From: Candidatus Omnitrophota bacterium
GTDB taxonomy: Bacteria; Omnitrophota; Gorgyraeia; 2-02-FULL-51-18; JAGOUK01
DNA length: 10,123 nucleotides
Assembly: GCA_015231685.1 (NCBI GenBank)
Contig: JADGBA010000039.1
Span: forward strand, 1-10,123
Direction: 5' to 3'
In this document: positions 5,981 to 10,123 of the stretch, piece after piece
Layout: each line of letters opens with the position of its first letter
How positions within the stretch are numbered: the stretch's first letter is position 1
Position numbers and translations under genes: made by a program
The notes under the pieces: generated by a model
What the model saw: the letters and a program-made list of their open reading frames with translations, nothing else
Database searches by the model: none
What the model was told of the DNA's origin: nothing

Positions 5981-7023
5981 TCTTGAGCACCGCCTCTCTG
6001 GCGGGAATGTTTGTTTCTCACGGATGGATGGGTACGGATGAAACGGCAAGTTACTGGGTTCTTGTGTTGTCGCCCGTATTGGCTTGGGGGGCGGCCTGGT
6101 TGTGGCGCGCTTTCGGCTCGGCGGGTCCGCAACGGTTTGCCGTTTTTCGGGTTCCGGCGGCCGTATTGGCGGGTATCGTTTATCTGGTTTGGGTTGTGAT
6201 GAGTCCCGCTTTTGCTTCGCATCTGACGCGGGGACATCTTCCCGTGCGCAAGAGCGTTTTGTTCTGGCTTCTGGATAAAGTGCCGGGGGACGCCTCTGTG
6301 ATGACGACACCGCTTTTTTTGCCGGCGCTGGCTAACCGGATGGATCTGCGGCTTTTCGGAAGTGACCGGGAATCGCAGCCGGCATCCAATCAGCCTGAAT
6401 ACGCTCTGATGGATTTCGGGCCATACCTGTTGGCTCCCTCCGAGGCCGGCACGGTCAATTCAGATCATCTGCAAAGTCTGGCGCGGTTTTTTTCCAAACC
6501 CTGGAATGCGATCGAGAGCGTTGGTAGTGTAGTTTTGTTTGGCGCGGGACCACAGCCTCCGGGTCAGGGCCTCTACGAGGTGGTGAAGGATGCCTCGGAC
6601 AGGCCCTATCTTGATCTGGAGGCTTCCGCCGGAGATGATTTGCATCTTGTGGGCTTCACCATGGAATCGGATGATCAGAATATTGATATCGTTCGTTTTG
6701 TCTTTTATTGGAAAAAATTACGTCAGTCACAGGTCCAATATGGAACCTTTTTTAACATCATGAGTCCCGGCGGTGAGGTGGTGCATACGATCAAAAAGCC
6801 CTTGTGCTACCAGCTGTATCCCTTCGCGGATTGGCCGGTCGGGGAGATTGTGAAGGAGCGCTACGCCTTTGTGGTTCCGGAGGATCTGGTCCATTCCATG
6901 TATGAGGTGCATTTGGGCGTGTATGACGTGGCTTCGGGGGAACTCATGAATTTGAATTCGCAACGCAAGGATGCCATCGACGCGTGGGGTCTGGCCCGAT
7001 TGATTGCGCTGGATGCCATATGA
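5977..7023 (+). CDS. DUF2079-like membrane protein, C-terminal part (frameshifted gene)
   Basis: This frame continues the broken membrane protein; homologous reading goes back to about 5914, but ATG 5977 is the first good start and overlaps the upstream TGA as ATGA. It has TM segments near the start (MILSTASLAGMFV), at SYWVLVLSPVLAWGAAWLW and at AAVLAGIVYLVWVV. The DUF2079-like block follows: a helix with VLFWLLDKVPGDASVMTT, then LRLFG and YALMDF. The last 140 or so residues are a soluble, probably beta-rich domain with LVGFTMESDD, VRFVFYWKK and VHLGVYDVASGEL. The joined protein would be about 551 aa, yet the segment between the LRRG at the junction and the next TM seems short for the family, so an internal deletion may accompany the frameshift. 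It ends at TGA 7021-7023, overlapping the next start. Confidence 0.68.
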   Translation: MILSTASLAGMFVSHGWMGTDETASYWVLVLSPVLAWGAAWLWRAFGSAGPQRFAVFRVPAAVLAGIVYLVWVVMSPAFASHLTRGHLPVRKSVLFWLLDKVPGDASVMTTPLFLPALANRMDLRLFGSDRESQPASNQPEYALMDFGPYLLAPSEAGTVNSDHLQSLARFFSKPWNAIESVGSVVLFGAGPQPPGQGLYEVVKDASDRPYLDLEASAGDDLHLVGFTMESDDQNIDIVRFVFYWKKLRQSQVQYGTFFNIMSPGGEVVHTIKKPLCYQLYPFADWPVGEIVKERYAFVVPEDLVHSMYEVHLGVYDVASGELMNLNSQRKDAIDAWGLARLIALDAI

Positions 7024-8021
7024 GCATGACTGAGCGATTGATCCGCGGTGGATGGAGATCTTGCCTGCTGACGGGGGCATTGTGCGCCGCACTGAGCGGC
7101 CCCGTCACAGCGGATACGGTGGTGCTGAATTCCGGTCAATCCATCAAAGGTCTCGTCGTCGAAAATCATGAGGACCGGATTGTGATTTCGACAGCGGACG
7201 GCGAGAAAGTTGTTCTTAAATCAGACTATCAGCAGATTGATTACGACGAGCCGGCGTATAGCCTGATGGAGTTCGCCCGGGATTTTGATCATCGTAAAAA
7301 ATACATCGAAGCGCTTTCGTATTACGAAAAGGCGCTGGAGCTTAACCCTGAGCTGGATGAAGCCCGAAAAGCCGCCATGGCTATTCGCAACCGGCTTTGG
7401 GCTTCGCACACGGAAGGGCCTGTCGCAGAGCTTTCCAAACAGCAGGATATTCGGGACGCGTGGAGCGCCGACCAATCACTTGAAGAGATTGTGCGGCAGA
7501 AGCAAAAAGACTTGAATGCCCTTCTTTGGGATCGGATGGGATTGAAGCTGAGCGACGGAGCCGGTGACTGGGTCAGCGTGGAAGCGGTTCGGCTGGGTTC
7601 AGAGGTATTCAAACGGGGAGTGCGTCAGGGCGATCTTCTTCAAGCCGTCGATGGACAGTCTCTGCGTCATCTTAAAATCGACGCGGTGCGGCAGAAGATT
7701 CTCGAGCCGAGATATTCGAGCATGACCCTGGATGTGCTTCGGAGTTATCGCCTCGGGGATGCCGGGGTTAAATCGCGACGGCTCGGAAATTTGGGCCTCC
7801 GGCTCAAACAGGAATATCAGGGACCGATGATTTCTGATGTAAAGCCCTTGTCGCCGGCAGACCGGGCGGGAATACGGGAGGGCGATTTGGTGATCGAGGT
7901 GGCTGATAAGCCGACGCGGTACCTTAAGATCAAACAGGTCAAGCGCCTGATTGAGCGGGGCGGAAGCGGTGGGTCGGCTATTGTTGTTTTGAAACGAACT
8001 CTACAAATGTCGAGGAAATGA
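7020..8021 (+). CDS. Secreted TPR and double-PDZ domain protein
   Basis: ATG 7020 overlaps the previous TGA (ATGA), indicating translational coupling; an upstream GTG at 6984 would add 12 unlikely residues before the signal peptide. The 333-aa product begins with a Sec signal peptide (basic start, hydrophobic LLTGALCAAL, cleavage likely after VTA at residue 31). Residues 32-77 form a small beta-barrel-like segment (VVLNSGQSIKGLVVE, IVISTADGEKVVL). A TPR-like helical pair follows at about 80-125 (YIEALSYYEKALELNPELDEA). PDZ1 lies at about 171-250 (GVRQGDLLQAVDGQSL) and PDZ2 at about 257-330 (LSPADRAGIREGDLVIEVADKP). No protease catalytic domain is present. PDZ domains usually bind C-terminal or extended peptides, so a periplasmic scaffold or adaptor role is an inference. 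Confidence 0.85.
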   Translation: MSMTERLIRGGWRSCLLTGALCAALSGPVTADTVVLNSGQSIKGLVVENHEDRIVISTADGEKVVLKSDYQQIDYDEPAYSLMEFARDFDHRKKYIEALSYYEKALELNPELDEARKAAMAIRNRLWASHTEGPVAELSKQQDIRDAWSADQSLEEIVRQKQKDLNALLWDRMGLKLSDGAGDWVSVEAVRLGSEVFKRGVRQGDLLQAVDGQSLRHLKIDAVRQKILEPRYSSMTLDVLRSYRLGDAGVKSRRLGNLGLRLKQEYQGPMISDVKPLSPADRAGIREGDLVIEVADKPTRYLKIKQVKRLIERGGSGGSAIVVLKRTLQMSRK

Positions 8022-8023
8022 AT

Positions 8024-8482
8024 ATGAGCGAGAATCCGCAATTTAAAAGAACACAGATCCTGGTTGAACGGAATATCCAGTTCAGGTTCGCACGTTTTGT
8101 TATTCTTTTTGCCACAGCCACCGCCTTTTTGACGAGCTCGGTCGTGTTCTTTACGATGCTGGTCTTTTTGGGGGACAAGCTGGCGGCGGTGTATCCGCAG
8201 GGAAGGCTCGCGCCGATTGTCCGTTCGGCATATCTGGTGTTTTTTGGGAATTTGATTCTCGCGGCGCCATTTATTTTTTATGCGGCGATCCGTTTTTCTC
8301 ATCGAATTGTAGGACCGCTTCCCAAAATGTACCGATATCTTGAGCGGGTAGGGAAGGGAATCTTCCCCGGGCGGTTGACGATTCGTGAAAACGATGAGCT
8401 TCAAGAGCTCGCAGAAGTCATCAATCGTATGGCGGACGATCTCAAATCCAGGGGATTAATCAAAGAGTCTGACGGATCCTGA
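8024..8482 (+). CDS. Small membrane protein with two TM segments and a lone HAMP domain
   Basis: Two starts are possible. ATG 8018 overlaps the previous TGA, but GAGGA at 8012-8016 is better spaced for ATG 8024, chosen here (152 aa). TM1 is at about residues 23-45 (FVILFATATAFLTSSVVFF) and TM2 at about 68-88 (LVFFGNLILAAPFIFYAAI). A periplasmic loop of about 20 residues separates them. A HAMP-like segment follows at about 89-142, with the conserved proline in IVGPLPKMYRYLERV and the second helix RENDELQELAEVINRMADDL. HAMP domains normally relay signals from membrane sensors to kinase, cyclase or chemotaxis outputs. Here the protein ends just after HAMP with no output domain, so it may modulate a partner in trans. 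It closes the operon before a 233-base gap. Confidence 0.8.
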   Translation: MSENPQFKRTQILVERNIQFRFARFVILFATATAFLTSSVVFFTMLVFLGDKLAAVYPQGRLAPIVRSAYLVFFGNLILAAPFIFYAAIRFSHRIVGPLPKMYRYLERVGKGIFPGRLTIRENDELQELAEVINRMADDLKSRGLIKESDGS

Positions 8483-8632
8483 GCGAGGCGTGCCGCTCCA
8501 AACGCGGTTGATACAACCTTCCGTCTGCGCCTTTTCCTTATATTGGATGATTCCCTATCGAAGCCCCGATTTTCTTTCGTTTCTGTCCTTTTATTCTTAA
8601 TATATCTAATCAATCTTAATCAATTATACATC
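8483..8632. other. AT-rich intergenic region upstream of the mraZ promoter
   Basis: No gene is supported here. The left part has a small hairpin (GGTTG-ATA-CAACC, 8506-8518) with no T-tract, so transcript termination of the HAMP gene is unclear. From about 8560 the sequence becomes strongly AT-rich, and it holds a 10-bp-spaced direct repeat TAATCAAT (8607-8614 and 8617-8624) just before the -35 box. Confidence 0.6.
8607..8624 (+). repeat. Tandem TAATCAAT direct repeat with 10-bp period, upstream of the mraZ promoter
   Basis: TAATCAAT occurs twice, exactly 10 bases apart, ending 8 bases before the -35 box at 8633. A looser relative, TAATATAT (8598-8605), precedes them. Same-face, one-turn spacing suits either an UP element contacting RNA polymerase alpha subunits or an activator site. 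The function is inferred only from position and phasing. Confidence 0.45.
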
Positions 8633-8661
8633 TTGACAAACATCCGCATACTATATAAAAT
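8633..8661 (+). promoter_or_regulatory. Sigma70-type promoter of the mraZ-rsmH (dcw) operon
   Basis: A perfect -35 TTGACA (8633-8638) is followed by a 17-base spacer and TAAAAT (8656-8661, 5 of 6). An overlapping TATAAA (8654-8659) has only 15 bases spacing. Initiation near 8668 would place the MraZ boxes in the transcribed leader, about 48 bases long before ATG 8716. Confidence 0.85.
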
Positions 8662-8670
8662 GTGTCACGT

Positions 8671-8700
8671 AGTAGGAAAAAGTGGGGGAAAGTGGAGGAA
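8671..8700 (+). promoter_or_regulatory. MraZ-box operator: three tandem 10-bp repeats
   Basis: Three consecutive 10-mers, AGTAGGAAAA (8671-8680), AGTGGGGGAA (8681-8690) and AGTGGAGGAA (8691-8700), share the pattern AGTNGGRRAA, or GTGGG-like cores repeated every helical turn. MraZ proteins are known to bind tandem GTGG(G/T)-type repeats ahead of their own gene and repress the dcw operon. Placement just downstream of the inferred transcription start fits repression by blocking initiation. The last repeat also contains GGAGG (8694-8698), the only Shine-Dalgarno-like sequence before mraZ, though 17 bases from its ATG. Confidence 0.85.
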
Positions 8701-8715
8701 TTTTAAGCCTACGCC

Positions 8716-9165
8716 ATGTTTTATGGAGAATATCACCACCATATCGATCGAAAAGGGAGGCTGATCATCCCGTCCAAGTTGCGGGAGGTGGCCAAAGAAC
8801 ATTATGCCGAACGTTTCTTTGTGACCCGAGGACTGGACCGCTGCTTGTTTGTTTTTACCGAGGATGAGTGGCGTATGCAGGAAAACAAATGGAAAAACCT
8901 CCCTTACACGCGCTCCGAAGTCAGAAAATTCAACCGCATTTTCTTTTCGGGCGCCGCGGATGTGCACTGTGATATTCAGGGACGCATTCTGATCCCCGGT
9001 TATCTCAAGGAATACGCGCTTATCAAGCGGGAGGTTGTCCTCATCGGGGTATCCAATCGAATTGAGCTTTGGGGCCGGGAGCAGTGGAATGAATACTATC
9101 AAGGGTCGAAGGATTCCTACGAAGAGATAGCAGAAAATCTGATGGATGAAGGGAAGGGCGCATGA
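8716..9165 (+). CDS. mraZ: Transcriptional regulator MraZ
   Basis: This 149-aa protein starts at ATG 8716 with MFYGEYHHHIDRKGRLIIPS, the canonical N-terminus of MraZ, which fixes the start. It has the two expected SpoVT-AbrB-like repeats, at about residues 5-50 and 75-120, each with a D-x-(K/Q)-GR-(L/I)-(I/L)-IP core: DRKGRLIIPS at 11-20 and DIQGRILIPGYLKEYA in the second. MraZ forms ring-like oligomers that bind tandem repeats upstream of its gene and control the division and cell-wall operon. The matching repeats lie at 8671-8700, supporting autoregulation. The ribosome binding site is poor: GGAGG in the third operator repeat is 17 bases upstream. The stop TGA 9163-9165 overlaps the next ATG. 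Confidence 0.96.
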   Translation: MFYGEYHHHIDRKGRLIIPSKLREVAKEHYAERFFVTRGLDRCLFVFTEDEWRMQENKWKNLPYTRSEVRKFNRIFFSGAADVHCDIQGRILIPGYLKEYALIKREVVLIGVSNRIELWGREQWNEYYQGSKDSYEEIAENLMDEGKGA

Positions 9166-9347
9166 AAAAAAATAGAGCGGAAGAAGAACCGCAGAAAACG
9201 GATGACCGCGCGGAACTTCCGGGGACACCGAGAGGGATCATTCTGGAGAGATTCAAGCGTATGAAGGCGCTGCCGACACATTCTCTGGATACTTTCTCGG
9301 AATTCTTCGCGCATCATTATCTTCGGAATAAGCGGTTTTTGATTTGA
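9162..9347 (+). CDS. Hypothetical 61-aa protein between mraZ and rsmH
   Basis: I do not recognise this small ORF. It begins at ATG 9162, overlapping the mraZ stop as ATGA, with a GAAGGGAAGG purine tract just upstream. It ends at TGA 9345-9347, overlapping the TTG start of rsmH. The highly charged N-terminal half (KKNRAEEEPQKTDDRAE) is probably disordered. The C-terminal half (ILERFKRMKALPTHSLDTFS, then EFFAHHYLRNKRFLI) looks helical and basic. No TM segment or signal peptide is present, so it is not FtsL, which normally follows rsmH. The four-base overlaps on both sides argue for a genuine, translationally coupled gene. It could be a small nucleic-acid- or partner-binding protein, or simply a coupling ORF that feeds ribosomes to rsmH. 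Confidence 0.6.
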   Translation: MKKNRAEEEPQKTDDRAELPGTPRGIILERFKRMKALPTHSLDTFSEFFAHHYLRNKRFLI

Positions 9348-10123
9348 CGCAGGCCGTACGGCATGACCCCGTTCTCCTTGAGGAGGCGGTGGAAGGGCTG
9401 CGGCCGGCCCCCGGCGACACGGTGATCGATTGCACGGCCGGACGGGGCGGGCATACGGCGGTGCTTGCGCGGCACGTCGGATCGACGGGGGCTGTGTTGG
9501 CAATTGATGCGGATATGGAAGCGGTGGATTTTTGCAGTCAACGGTTTGCGGGGGAGTATCCCTGGGTTCGGTGTGTTAAAGGAAATTTCAGGGGCGTGGA
9601 GGCGATATGGCAGTCCTCTCACCTTGCGCCGCCCAAAGGCATATTGATCGATGCGGGGATCTCATCTGATCAGCTGGATGACCCGGGACGGGGTTTTTCG
9701 TTCCTGAGAGAAGGTCCGCTCGACATGAGGATGGATCGGACTTCCGGCAAACCGCTTGGGGAGGCAATGGCCACGTGGACGCAGGATGAGCTGGAACGGA
9801 TGATCCGTGAATTTGGTGAAGAACGTTTCGCCGGGCGTATTGCCCGCGCGCTTTGTGAAGCTAGGGGAGCCGGAGCTCTTCAGACCACCACAGAGGCCGC
9901 GGAAGTGATAAAGCGGGCAGTTCCGGGCAGATACGAACGCGGGAGGATTCATCCCGCGACAAGAACTTTTCAGGCTTTACGTATTGCCGTTAACCGGGAG
10001 CTGGAGGCGCTCGGAGAAGCGATGGAGGGGGCGTTGAACATTCTTGCAGACGGCGGAAGGCTGGCGGTGATTTCGTTTCATTCTCTGGAGGACCGTCTCG
10101 TGAAACGCGCGATGCGTGAAGCG
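9344..10123 (+). CDS. rsmH: 16S rRNA (cytosine-1402-N4)-methyltransferase RsmH, 3'-truncated by window end
   Basis: RsmH (MraW) methylates N4 of C1402 in 16S rRNA using S-adenosylmethionine. TTG 9344 is the only plausible start: the in-frame stop TAA 9329-9331 lies just upstream and the family N-terminus (HDPVLLEEAVEGL) begins almost at once. Visible motifs are the SAM-binding VIDCTAGRGGHT, AIDAD, LIDAGISSDQLDDPGRGFSF (usually DLGVSS), GPLDMRMDRT, IHPATRTFQALRIAVNREL and ISFHSLEDRLVKR. The 260 codons present are most of a protein usually about 300-315 aa long; the C-terminus lies beyond the window. The start overlaps the stop of the small upstream ORF (TTGA), and with a rare start codon and weak ribosome binding site, translation probably depends on coupling. 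Its place after mraZ is the conserved dcw order. Confidence 0.96.
   Translation, partial: MTQAVRHDPVLLEEAVEGLRPAPGDTVIDCTAGRGGHTAVLARHVGSTGAVLAIDADMEAVDFCSQRFAGEYPWVRCVKGNFRGVEAIWQSSHLAPPKGILIDAGISSDQLDDPGRGFSFLREGPLDMRMDRTSGKPLGEAMATWTQDELERMIREFGEERFAGRIARALCEARGAGALQTTTEAAEVIKRAVPGRYERGRIHPATRTFQALRIAVNRELEALGEAMEGALNILADGGRLAVISFHSLEDRLVKRAMREA

Noticed and set aside
5540..6310. Minus-strand ORF of 256 codons opposite the DUF2079-like gene
   Set aside because: It is a low-complexity P/R/K/S/T-rich translation with no hydrophobic core or motif, whereas the plus strand gives membrane-protein sequence.
7065..7090. Lipobox in the TPR/PDZ protein (TGALC)
   Set aside because: The residue before cysteine is leucine, not glycine or alanine, and a better signal peptidase I site (VTA) lies downstream.
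8481..8518. Intrinsic terminator after the HAMP gene
   Set aside because: Two small hairpins (GAGC...GCTC at 8481-8498 and GGTTG/CAACC at 8506-8518) have short stems and no following T-tract.
8543..8764. Plus-strand ORF of 73 codons covering the mraZ promoter
   Set aside because: It runs through the -35, -10 and MraZ boxes and into mraZ in a different frame, and the protein has no recognisable feature.
1..10123. CRISPR array, tRNA genes, insertion sequence or phage/defence module
   Set aside because: No regularly spaced repeat-spacer units, no cloverleaf-like segments, no terminal inverted repeats with transposase, and no nuclease, toxin or phage-type protein were seen.

Overview
The window is a gene-dense stretch of a bacterial chromosome with every supported gene on the + strand. 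An Mla-type lipid-transport operon (MlaF tail, then MlaD) points to a diderm, Gram-negative cell, and the far end opens a division and cell-wall (dcw) cluster (mraZ, then rsmH). The mix of MCE protein, CHASE2-SpoIIE phosphatase, DUF2079-like membrane protein and TPR/PDZ protein would suit an uncultured lineage such as Omnitrophota. That is an impression from gene content; no phylogenetic marker here was compared with a database.

Layout: (1) 2-2961 holds the C-terminus of an MlaF-like ATPase, MlaD, and a CHASE2-SpoIIE/PP2C phosphatase interrupted by one in-frame TAA inside its catalytic domain. (2) 3057-4775 encodes a receiver, degenerate GGDEF and EAL protein with an apparently intact c-di-GMP phosphodiesterase site. 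(3) 4882-5227 is the RNase P RNA gene (rnpB), with a promoter upstream and a strong intrinsic terminator at 5234-5274. (4) 5366-8482 is a compact three-gene run: a DUF2079-like membrane protein broken by a frameshift, a secreted TPR/double-PDZ protein, and a small two-TM HAMP-only protein. (5) 8483-8715 is an AT-rich regulatory region with a TTGACA/TAAAAT promoter, three 10-bp MraZ-box-like repeats and an upstream 10-bp direct repeat. (6) 8716-10123 holds mraZ, an unrecognised 61-aa ORF overlapping both neighbours, and rsmH, which starts at TTG and runs off the window.

Functional themes are envelope lipid traffic, two signalling outputs (PP2C phosphatase and c-di-GMP hydrolysis), RNA processing, and entry into the dcw cluster. 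Two genes carry disruptions, which could be real pseudogenisation or consensus errors. No CRISPR array, tRNA, insertion sequence or evident defence system was seen. The least explained elements are the 61-aa ORF, the stand-alone HAMP protein and the repeat architecture before mraZ.
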